Source: Candidatus Omnitrophota bacterium (GTDB lineage Bacteria > Omnitrophota > Omnitrophia > Omnitrophales > JACROU01). From it: a DNA stretch of 41,646 nucleotides. The stretch is from positions 1-41,646 of the forward strand of contig JAJDCD010000011.1 of NCBI GenBank assembly GCA_029261035.1, read 5' to 3'. Below, piece after piece: positions 33,441 to 41,646 of the stretch. The number at the start of each line of letters is the position of its first letter. Position 1 is the stretch's first letter. The position numbers and the translations under genes were made by a program. Under the pieces are notes generated by a model. That model was not told the origin of the DNA, ran no database searches, and saw only the letters and a program-made list of their open reading frames with translations.

Positions 33441-36400
33441 ATGCGGCTTTTGCAACCAACCGTTGAGCTGCGTGAAGGTGGGCTAAATTCTCGATAAAAG
33501 TTTGCAAATCCAAAGAAATAATGAGCTGCTGTGATTCCGGATCTCTTGTCCAGCGCACACCCATATCTCCAACAAAAGAAAGAAAATTAATTCGCGCTTC
33601 ATCCGTTTCAGAAAGCTCTAATGCTTTAGCCAGACCCACCGTTGTTTCAGCTAAAACCTCTTTCACAAAAGACATCTCTGGAGGAACATCACTGTCCTTA
33701 TGCAAAACAATATTCACCTCTCTCATTCCATCGACGGAATTCATATCTGGAATTAAGAAAATAACAGATTGGTTTGGCTTCTTTCTTTTTAGATGCCCCT
33801 CTAAGGCCTCTCTGATCATTGTTGGTGATTTTTTCTTAACTTGAATTAAAGGTGCAATCTCAGGTCGATCTATCCTTAAACCATTGACATACTGTTTTAA
33901 ACCTGCAACACGTTCTACTTCATCATTCGTGTAATAAGTCGTCCACTCGATCAAAGGTCGATCTAAGAAATCCACAGACACTTTAGACAATGCTGCTCCA
34001 ACCATATCCCGAACATCTTTTTCTTCTCTTGGAATACTCCCCGCTAAAGTAACTACGGATACTTTGCCGTCCACATTCAACGCATCAATAAAACTTCCAA
34101 GCTCAGCACGTAATTGTGTAAGTGCTAATTGCATTTTTTCTATCCCATCTTTTGATACCAACATACGCTCAAACCCTAACACAGATGCATTTCTACGTTC
34201 TCCCTGCACACGAAGCCTTTCTTGGATCACATCCAAAGAAATACCTCTCAACACTCCTACAAATATTTCTACTAAGATTCGCTGCATACTCTCATTCTCT
34301 TTTAATGCAACAAAATCTGTATTGCCAGCTAAGTCATTCACAAAACGTTGAACCATTCGTTTCAACTCTGTCGCATCAGCATATCGCACCTCTTCAACAA
34401 GTCGCTTCAAGGAAACATCCTGCTGACCTATAAACTCAGTGAATTTGCTTCGAATAAATGAAATTAATTGTTTAGAAATAGAATCCACATTAGCTATATT
34501 TAATTGCCCTGTTAATGCCTGAAGCATTTTTTCTTGATTCCCCTTCTCAAATGAGCCGTAACCAAGAAACGCTGATAAATACTCTAATTGTGCTGTTGAC
34601 AAACCTAAAGAAGAAGCGCTCGCTGCATCTCCCGCGTACCCTTGACTAAACTCTAAATGATTCTTTTCTTCTACTTGCAACCTTCGAGCCACTCTATTTA
34701 ATGTTTGAAGCGAAGTAGTTCCAAAAGGGTCTGTGTACAACTCTCCAAAATAATATTGCAAATAATCTTCTGAAAGACCTGCTTTTATTTTTAAATCTTT
34801 CAACGCCTCACTAGCATAGCCCTGAGAAACCATTTTCGTCATAAAATCACTGCTATTCCTTAAACTTAAAACAAAAGTTAGAAGCTGCTTCTTCAATTCT
34901 CGTTCTTGAGCTTGAAGCAAAACAAGTTCTTCCAAAATCTCAACATCACTCTTACCTTCTATTTCTAAAACTCTTTTACGAGCCCCTTCAAACGCTTTCG
35001 TCTGAGGCCCGGGCCTTGCATGAAAATACTTCGCTAGAAAAACACCGTTGTCTGGCTCCCCTACAACCTCTTCTGAACGAACTCTTTCTAAGACAATATT
35101 ATGATCAATTTCATGAATTGCAAAATTTCCCGTTGCTTGATTCCCCTCCCCATAAGCATCGCTTGAAGCAATTTCTCCTCCTGCTCTTCCATAAAAAATG
35201 GCCTGTAAAGGATCGCGCGTTACCGAACGCGCAAAACTTGCATCAACAACTCTTGAACCACGATACGTATTATTTTCAATGTCTAACCGAGATAAAACAT
35301 CCCCATCATCAGCAATTAAAAACAAATCTGACTGTATACTTTCTCTTACCCATTCTTCCGTTACCGAAAACCCACTCTCTTCAAAGAAGAGTTTTATTTG
35401 CTCTAAATCCACTGGAACTTTATTATCTCTAAGTCCATTCGCACGGCCTACATTTCCATACAGCTCTGCTAAAATTACTTTCATTTCATTCGTATACGTT
35501 TCTTCTCGATCTAAATCCTTAATTGTAATTTTCTTTTTCAATCGAAAGATATGGTTCAATACAATATGTTTAAAATAATTTCTGAGGTAAGCATTCAACA
35601 CCTCTTGCTTCAATTCAGATGTCACACGTGTATCTGACAACAAAATTTCAACACCTCTTGGCACAACACTCAAAACTCGAAGAAGCTTCTTTTTCTCTTC
35701 AAGACTTTCTGTTTCATAGTATAAACCCACCCATTTCTTTAACAATTCTTCAGCTTCAGACAACCGCTCTTTTAATTCGTTAAGCAATCTCAACTCTCCA
35801 TTATCTTGCCAATTATCTAACTGCTTTAAAACAAGCTCTACATCTCCTCCTAGAGAATGCGCTTCAACGCCAACCCGAAGCCACTCGCCTTCTTCCTCCA
35901 CTGGATTCCGAAGACCTTCTTCGTCTTGAGTTGTAGGTTGTAAGACTTGCTTTAATCGCTCCAACTGTTGAAACACGACTTCCTTACCAAGCCTTTCAGT
36001 TTTATTTAAAATTTCCATAACCTCTTCTGTGGGAAACATCCCCTCAACAGCACTTTTCTGAATGTCCAGCAAGAGATATAAAACTTCACTGATTTTCTCT
36101 CCCATATCATCAATAATCAATTCCAACATCTCTGTATTCAACAATTCCTTACCATATCCTTTTTCGGTTACTCCCGTAATTAATTTTACAAAAGCAGAAA
36201 AAGCTTCTTTTGTTTTTGGAGAACTATTCTTAGCTAACTTCTCAAAAAACTCTGGTCTCAAAAATTCAGGGTCCAATCTTCCCTCTTTAACCCCAACACC
36301 TAACTCGATTAATGTGTTAAAAACTTTTCCGGTCGCTTCTGAACTAGCACGAGAAATTCTCTTTAAATATCCCACATCTAATATGCTTTCTGGTACTCGA

Positions 36401-39400
36401 TTGTCCTTGCCCGCCTCTCCCAGTTTGAGAATAGCGTCAAAAGATTGCCAAACGGTACTCATACTGGATTGAGTAATATCTATTAAGAATTCCGAATTTA
36501 AGAATGCGCTAGGCAACTTACCCGCTTTTTCAGCTCGTCCTAACTCTGTTAAAGCAGAATAAGCACTCACCAAAACACCCGTTTCATATTTAACAGTTTC
36601 TTTTAACAAATTCATTTTCAAAATCTCTTTACTCAATTTTTCTTCTCTCACCGCCCGTACCAAACCATCTAAATTAGGAAAGAATAGGACAGCCATGTCA
36701 ATAGGATTATTAAGGGATTCAAGAGTTTTAAACAAACCTTCAATTTCTTTTATTTTAATTTGATCTGCTTCGCTATGCCTTCTAAAACCGATTCTATTGC
36801 CAAGCACCCTTAACCCGTAAACAAACGAATTCCATAGAGAATATAAAAATTGCAAAAAACGATTCTCAAAGGGGTGAATGGTCAAACCCATTAAACCTAA
36901 AAAAGCTTCTCGAGAATATTTTAAATTCCTTATCACTCGGTTCAAGTCAGGATACAAGTCGCGCCACTCTTCTTGACTAAGACTAAGTACAGCTAATGCT
37001 CTATCCCATCGAGGGTAAAAATCCCTCCACCCTTCTTGACTGAAATTTAAATGAGCCGAAGATTTTCTCCAACCCTTTCTACCAAGGGACTGTCCTCCGA
37101 CCTTTGAAAGAAGCCACTCATCCTCATCAGAAAAGCGTTCATCTAAGTTGCCATCCCCAGAATCTTCCCACGCCTCTTTTAACCCATTCAACATAACTAA
37201 AACTTGCTCTATTCCAATGACCTCCGTTTTTCTTAAGATCTCGAAAATTTCATCTTTTCGAAACTCTCTTTCTACAGCCACCTCGCCTAACTCATGCAGT
37301 ATATCAAAAACATCTCCTGTCCGTTCTTTTCCCTGTTCTACCGCAAAATACAGCAATTCAAGATCCAGAACATCCTTATGAGCATACCCAGACTTAATAA
37401 ATTTTCCCATGGACTGTAAATGAAGCAGCGTCATCACTGTTTGATTTTTCGCTGAATACGCAATTTTATCTAATAGCTCCACATCCAAAACTCTTTCGTC
37501 ACTTTTCTCAGTTAAAACATCGTCCACTAGATCTTTCAGAACCTGAAAAGTTGTATTTGCATCTTTGGGATCCATTTGAATGAGTTGCTCAAAAAAATCT
37601 TCGTTTACAATTAATGGGGGAACTTTTCCTTTATTCACTGCTTTCGTGAATGCCGTCAAGCTTTCAAAACCCATCGTTCGAGTGAGAACCCCTTTCGAAG
37701 TAAGAAAATTCTCAAAAAACTCCAACTCTAAAAAAGACTTCCTTAAGTTTCCTCCTCTAAAAGCTTGCGCTAGCTCTCTCAAGGCAGCAAGCTCTGAAAT
37801 TTTTTCAAAATACTGCAATTCCAAAAAGGATCGATCTAGCTTTCCCTCTTTAACCCCTTGAGCGATCTCTTTTAAAGCTAAAAATGCTTTGTCTGATTTT
37901 TCTTTTTTTAACATCACTAATTGCTTCAAAAATTCGATGTCCACATCCTCTAAATCTATTTCTCCTCTTCCCTCAGCTTCTCCTAGCTCCAATAAAGCAT
38001 GTAATATATCCCATACATTTTTTTGAGCTGTTGCAATAATATGCTCAAGAAGCCCTTTATCTAAAATCCACCGACCCGCCTTTCCACTTTTTATCGCAAT
38101 TCCAAAAGAGGGCATCACTGACAGGACATCCCAGAGTATTTTGTGATTCGAAATGTTTTGTAACATCTGTAGGTCAAATGCTAACGGGTCTACTTTCTCT
38201 TCCTTTATTCCTAATAGCAGAGCTCTTAAATAGTTACCGGCATAATCCTCTAAGATCTGTCCCAGAAATGGTTCTAATTCTATGAGTTTTTGATGAGAAA
38301 CCTCATCCTCTTCCATCCCTAAAATTAATTGAAATATTTCAAACATATCTTTTGCTTCAAGAGTTTTAGCTAAGCTCGGGTAATCTCTATCTAAAACTTC
38401 CCAATCCACACCCAGTCGTTCGGGTAATTCTGAAGCCTCATATTTTTCCTTTGCCCCCAAGGATGCCGCAAAGGCAGCATCTGAAGGTTCTGGAAAAGAA
38501 AAATCATTCTGAGCATCCAAAGGCAGTCCATACTCAATAATCTCTCTACTGCCAATATATCTCAAAAAATCCAAAGATCCGAAATGGGCCTTTTGCTTAT
38601 ATTGGGAATTAATAGGACCTATAACCTGCGGAGATGCATGTTGTTGTCTGAAAAAATGGAGAAACACTTGTAAAGGTTCGTAATCGCCACTCAGCAAGAC
38701 CGTATCTTCCCCTGTGATTAAATTAATCCGGCGGTTAAAAGCAACGCCTCCCATGTCAATATATCCATCATCCACCGGCATTTCGCCTCGGGTAATAAAG
38801 TACTGAAGAAATAATTCATCCCCTTTTAAATCGGTCTCTACAATTTTAATTTCAATTCCGGACTGTCCCCAAAGTCGAGGGATTGGCCCAACCTCATTCA
38901 ACTGAAATGATTTTTGTTTCATATCAACGCCAATAACCCCCTTCTCAAAAATAAAGTATATTTTTTCTTCTCTTGGCATAAACACATAATTGTTTACATT
39001 TTCTAAACCTGCAGCTTGTGCCCTCAGCCCATCAAAATGGCCTAACAGTCCAACTTGAGATTGCTGTGGAAAAATCTCTCTAAATTGAGGCGTATTAACA
39101 ATCGGATCAAAGAGCAGTCTCATCGCATCCCAAGACCTTCCCCCTCGCAAATAATTCTGTAAAAGACGCCCTCTCACAACAATATCTGCAGGATCCCTCA
39201 ATAAATCCCTCTCAAAGTTACTAATAATTTCATCGATCCCCAAACTGGAAGCTTTTATCTGTTCCCGACCCAACCACTCATCTTCTTCGCGCTCTTTCTG
39301 AACCTCAGTTTCAAATTCCTTTTCCCATTCTTCTGCCAACTGATCCAACTGAATCAACACATCCTCTCGACTTATTCCTTGTTCTACTTTTCTAACAATT

Positions 39401-41646
39401 TCTAACACCTCTTCTTTTCTAAAACTTCCTTTTATTGCCACTTCCCCTAATTCAATAAGCACTCTAAAAGCTTTTGGTGTTTCTTCTTTCATTTGCTCTG
39501 CCACTTCTATCAATAATTCTACTTCTAATACACTCTCAGATATATTTCCTTCTCTCACTCCGACTCCCAGCTCACTCAAGGCATAAAAGGCATAAAAGGC
39601 AGACGATGCTGTATACCCTCCGCTCGCTTTTGCGATTCTTTCAAAAAATTCTATTTCTAATACACTCTCGGCTATCTTTCCTTCTCTCACTCCAACTCCT
39701 AGGTCACTCAAGGCATAAAAGGCAGCCCCTGCATTCACTCCGCTCGCTTTTGCAATTCTTGTCAAAAAATCTGTTTCTAAAACCTTATCGACCACCATTC
39801 CCTCTCTTACTCCAACTCCCAGCCCACTCAAGGCAGAAAAGGCTAACCCGTCATACCCTCCACTTGCTTTTACAATCTCTTCAAACATCGTCTCAACTTC
39901 TTTTATTCGGGCTTTGTCCTTTATATTGCTTGCATACGCTATAAATGCTGCTATTGCATTTTCTTTAGTCTCTAATATTTCAACTAACTTCGGATGACTT
40001 CCTTCCAACTCTTCCCAACTCATATTAAACTTCTGTGGTAATTCAGAATCTTCATACTCACTCTTTGCTCCAAGCGATTGAGCTTCTGCTCGTAGCCATT
40101 CACCTTCATCTTGTTGCGGAAAACCTTTAACTTGTTCTAGGAGCCATACTTTTTTTAACTGGGTTAACTGCTTATTCACTTCTTCCGGATTTATTCCATT
40201 TTTCACTTTTCGAACAATAGAGAGAATTTCATCTTTTTGAAAAACTCCTGTTCTTCTGATCTTTGCCAAACCTATAACTAAATCAAGTACACTATCCGTC
40301 TCTTCCTTCATAGTTTCTGCTATTTCAACTAAAAAATCCGCATCAAGCACACCTCTATGAATTCGATTGTTTAAGGACCTTTCAATTAACAGAAATAAAG
40401 ATCTGTATACTTGACGCGCCCTACCTCTACTTGCCTCAGCAACACTCTCATAAAACTCAACTTCCAACATTGCCGGGTCAACACTTCCCACACTAACTTC
40501 TTGGCCTAATCGTTTTAAAGAAACAAAAGCCTCTCTCGTAGAAGACTCTTCGATATCCGCAACCAGACCCAGCAATCGAGGGTTCAACACTCTTGGATCC
40601 AAAGTTCCATTACTCACCCCCACTGCAAGCTCTCTAAACTTCTGAAAGCTATCTTGATAAGTATATTCACCTGTATTTCTAATTTTAAGAAACAACTCTT
40701 CGATTTCTTTCATAGATACGTCTTGTTTGATGTAAAGAATATAACGTTTGAAGGCATTAAAAGCAGGTCTGTAAAAATCATCAAGAATCTCTGCCAAATC
40801 GGGATAGTCTCTTTTTAACTCATCCCAAGGAGGTAAAAAATCTACCCCTTCACTACGAAGAGATCGAAGTGCGTTATATCTTAGAACACCACCCAAAGAC
40901 TGCGCTTCAACAGCGCTTCGATCCAGCCATTCCTCTTTATCTGTATCAGGGGATACAATCTCATCCAGAGATTCTTTTTCCCACGCCTCTTTCAATTGAT
41001 CCAATTGTTCTAAAACTTTCTCCTTTCCTACAGCCTCTACCTTCCTCACTATCTCTAAAATCTCATCACTTCTAAATCCTCCTTGGAAATCTACAGACCC
41101 TAACCCTTTCAATCTTTTAAATACTCCCCCTGTTTTTTCTCCCATTCTTTCTACTATCTCTATCAAAAATTCTACTTCTAACACCTTCTCTTTTATCTTT
41201 CCATCTATCACTCCGACTACTAGCTCTAACAAAGCATAAAAGGCAGACCGCACATTCCCTCTGCTCGCTTTTGCGATTTCTGTCAAAAATTCTATTTCTA
41301 ACAACGTCTCGTCTATCTTTCCCTCTTTCACATTCCTTCCTAACTCTTCCAAGGCATAAAAGGCAGCCCCGGCATTCCTTCCACTCATTTTTGCGATTCC
41401 TGTCAAAAATTCTATTTCTAACAACTTCTCGTCTATCCTTCCCTCTTTCACATTCCTTCCTAACTTTCTCAAGGCAAAAAAGGCAGACTGTACATTCCAT
41501 CCGCTCGCTTTTGCGATTTCTGTCAAAAATTCTATTTCTAATAACTTCTCGTCTATCTTTCCCTCTCTCACTCCGACAACTAGCCCCTCTCTCAAGGCTC
41601 GAAAAGCAGACTGAGAATACTGTCCTCTCCTCTCTTGTCCTCCTCT
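33439..41646 (-). CDS. giant repeat protein P3, 5' end outside window
   Basis: At least 2735 residues. The frame stays open to the window edge: a TTG at 41595 is only an internal codon, and the residues before it (QSAFRAL) continue the repeats. Most of the protein is 40-residue helical repeats (ALRKLGRNVKEGRIDEKLLE, then IEFLTGIAKMSGRNA), likely an alpha-solenoid. Five blocks end in a conserved module: FRKDEIFEILRK-type helix, QLDQLKEAWE-type helix, acidic linker, EWL, then an SLG motif. SLG sites are at 40891, 40069, 39238, 38455, 37081, 35848 and 34603. A segment after several SLG sites repeats too (SELPxxxxxxWxxLxxxYPxL). Near 35100-35300 lies a possible ADP-ribosyltransferase-like stretch (YRGSR, FARSVTRDPLQAIFYGRAGG), low confidence. 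The last ~390 residues are the C-terminal module shared with P1 and P2, ending AQRLVAKAA. Confidence 0.85.
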   Translation of the reverse strand, partial: RGGQERRGQYSQSAFRALREGLVVGVREGKIDEKLLEIEFLTEIAKASGWNVQSAFFALRKLGRNVKEGRIDEKLLEIEFLTGIAKMSGRNAGAAFYALEELGRNVKEGKIDETLLEIEFLTEIAKASRGNVRSAFYALLELVVGVIDGKIKEKVLEVEFLIEIVERMGEKTGGVFKRLKGLGSVDFQGGFRSDEILEIVRKVEAVGKEKVLEQLDQLKEAWEKESLDEIVSPDTDKEEWLDRSAVEAQSLGGVLRYNALRSLRSEGVDFLPPWDELKRDYPDLAEILDDFYRPAFNAFKRYILYIKQDVSMKEIEELFLKIRNTGEYTYQDSFQKFRELAVGVSNGTLDPRVLNPRLLGLVADIEESSTREAFVSLKRLGQEVSVGSVDPAMLEVEFYESVAEASRGRARQVYRSLFLLIERSLNNRIHRGVLDADFLVEIAETMKEETDSVLDLVIGLAKIRRTGVFQKDEILSIVRKVKNGINPEEVNKQLTQLKKVWLLEQVKGFPQQDEGEWLRAEAQSLGAKSEYEDSELPQKFNMSWEELEGSHPKLVEILETKENAIAAFIAYASNIKDKARIKEVETMFEEIVKASGGYDGLAFSALSGLGVGVREGMVVDKVLETDFLTRIAKASGVNAGAAFYALSDLGVGVREGKIAESVLEIEFFERIAKASGGYTASSAFYAFYALSELGVGVREGNISESVLEVELLIEVAEQMKEETPKAFRVLIELGEVAIKGSFRKEEVLEIVRKVEQGISREDVLIQLDQLAEEWEKEFETEVQKEREEDEWLGREQIKASSLGIDEIISNFERDLLRDPADIVVRGRLLQNYLRGGRSWDAMRLLFDPIVNTPQFREIFPQQSQVGLLGHFDGLRAQAAGLENVNNYVFMPREEKIYFIFEKGVIGVDMKQKSFQLNEVGPIPRLWGQSGIEIKIVETDLKGDELFLQYFITRGEMPVDDGYIDMGGVAFNRRINLITGEDTVLLSGDYEPLQVFLHFFRQQHASPQVIGPINSQYKQKAHFGSLDFLRYIGSREIIEYGLPLDAQNDFSFPEPSDAAFAASLGAKEKYEASELPERLGVDWEVLDRDYPSLAKTLEAKDMFEIFQLILGMEEDEVSHQKLIELEPFLGQILEDYAGNYLRALLLGIKEEKVDPLAFDLQMLQNISNHKILWDVLSVMPSFGIAIKSGKAGRWILDKGLLEHIIATAQKNVWDILHALLELGEAEGRGEIDLEDVDIEFLKQLVMLKKEKSDKAFLALKEIAQGVKEGKLDRSFLELQYFEKISELAALRELAQAFRGGNLRKSFLELEFFENFLTSKGVLTRTMGFESLTAFTKAVNKGKVPPLIVNEDFFEQLIQMDPKDANTTFQVLKDLVDDVLTEKSDERVLDVELLDKIAYSAKNQTVMTLLHLQSMGKFIKSGYAHKDVLDLELLYFAVEQGKERTGDVFDILHELGEVAVEREFRKDEIFEILRKTEVIGIEQVLVMLNGLKEAWEDSGDGNLDERFSDEDEWLLSKVGGQSLGRKGWRKSSAHLNFSQEGWRDFYPRWDRALAVLSLSQEEWRDLYPDLNRVIRNLKYSREAFLGLMGLTIHPFENRFLQFLYSLWNSFVYGLRVLGNRIGFRRHSEADQIKIKEIEGLFKTLESLNNPIDMAVLFFPNLDGLVRAVREEKLSKEILKMNLLKETVKYETGVLVSAYSALTELGRAEKAGKLPSAFLNSEFLIDITQSSMSTVWQSFDAILKLGEAGKDNRVPESILDVGYLKRISRASSEATGKVFNTLIELGVGVKEGRLDPEFLRPEFFEKLAKNSSPKTKEAFSAFVKLITGVTEKGYGKELLNTEMLELIIDDMGEKISEVLYLLLDIQKSAVEGMFPTEEVMEILNKTERLGKEVVFQQLERLKQVLQPTTQDEEGLRNPVEEEGEWLRVGVEAHSLGGDVELVLKQLDNWQDNGELRLLNELKERLSEAEELLKKWVGLYYETESLEEKKKLLRVLSVVPRGVEILLSDTRVTSELKQEVLNAYLRNYFKHIVLNHIFRLKKKITIKDLDREETYTNEMKVILAELYGNVGRANGLRDNKVPVDLEQIKLFFEESGFSVTEEWVRESIQSDLFLIADDGDVLSRLDIENNTYRGSRVVDASFARSVTRDPLQAIFYGRAGGEIASSDAYGEGNQATGNFAIHEIDHNIVLERVRSEEVVGEPDNGVFLAKYFHARPGPQTKAFEGARKRVLEIEGKSDVEILEELVLLQAQERELKKQLLTFVLSLRNSSDFMTKMVSQGYASEALKDLKIKAGLSEDYLQYYFGELYTDPFGTTSLQTLNRVARRLQVEEKNHLEFSQGYAGDAASASSLGLSTAQLEYLSAFLGYGSFEKGNQEKMLQALTGQLNIANVDSISKQLISFIRSKFTEFIGQQDVSLKRLVEEVRYADATELKRMVQRFVNDLAGNTDFVALKENESMQRILVEIFVGVLRGISLDVIQERLRVQGERRNASVLGFERMLVSKDGIEKMQLALTQLRAELGSFIDALNVDGKVSVVTLAGSIPREEKDVRDMVGAALSKVSVDFLDRPLIEWTTYYTNDEVERVAGLKQYVNGLRIDRPEIAPLIQVKKKSPTMIREALEGHLKRKKPNQSVIFLIPDMNSVDGMREVNIVLHKDSDVPPEMSFVKEVLAETTVGLAKALELSETDEARINFLSFVGDMGVRWTRDPESQQLIISLDLQTFIENLAHLHAAQRLVAKAA
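39540..39850 (-). repeat. 120-bp coding repeats in P3, block 2
   Basis: Near-identical 120-base units encode YALSDLGVGVREGKIAESVL and ending IEFFERIAKASGG-type repeats. One unit carries a 9-base duplication (GCATAAAAG twice, near 39585), which inserts Phe-Tyr-Ala. The similarity points to recent expansion. Confidence 0.85.
41110..41646 (-). repeat. 120-bp coding repeats in P3, block 1
   Basis: TGTCAAAAATTCTATTTCTA recurs at 41281, 41401 and 41521, exactly 120 bases (40 codons) apart, within long near-identical units. The block continues past the window end. Confidence 0.95.

Noticed and set aside
39474-39944. 156-residue Leu/His-rich plus-strand frame
   Set aside because: Shadow of the helical repeats of P3 on the opposite strand.
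41593-41595. TTG as the start of P3
   Set aside because: The open frame and the 40-residue repeat continue to the window edge, so the gene is cut there.

Overview
The window reads as chromosome of a low-GC, diderm, uncultured-type bacterium. My best guess is Candidatus Omnitrophota (OP3) or a close relative. This is an inference from very large secreted multidomain ORFs, a two-partner secretion locus, AsmA-like and lipoprotein envelope genes, and many intergenic palindromic repeats. No marker here proves the phylum.

Layout. (1) Bases 1-4349, plus strand: the 3' part of a repetitive beta-helix exoprotein (TpsA-like, cut by the window start) followed by its TpsB-type outer-membrane transporter. 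(2) Bases 4665-7262, minus strand: a PspF-like sigma-54 activator without a sensor domain, and RarA. (3) Bases 7341-14141, minus strand: the translation cluster tRNA-Val - thrS - infC - rpmI - rplT - pheS - pheT. infC uses the rare ATT start, ThrRS lacks the TGS domain and PheT lacks the tRNA-binding OB domain. Three of its gene gaps are filled by related long palindromes. (4) Bases 14427-17012, minus strand: a GuaD-like deaminase, a small secreted protein, a lipoprotein and an AsmA-like protein. (5) Bases 17429-41646, minus strand: three giant proteins (2772 aa, about 2138 aa, and at least 2735 aa, the last cut by the window end), with an aspartate-rich repeat protein between the third and second.

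The giant proteins are the most interesting part. Two begin with a signal peptide and a Tiki/ChaN/EreA-like putative metallohydrolase domain, and share FHA-like, HopA1-like and other modules. The third is built of 40-residue helical repeats. All three end in the same module of about 390-405 residues with an Ala-Ala terminus. In all three a short motif, [A/G]-x-Ser-Leu-Gly, recurs at what look like module borders: eleven times in total, always including just before the shared C-terminal module. In P3 five copies also follow a conserved Glu-Trp-Leu. I propose a family of secreted, modular, polyprotein-like giants whose SLG sites are processing or linker signals. The shared tail may be a sorting, anchoring or immunity-like module. 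The function is unknown.

At least five families of intergenic palindromes are scattered through the window. One has two hairpins with a base-pair-preserving change between copies, and one copy supplies the stop codon and last residues of rarA.
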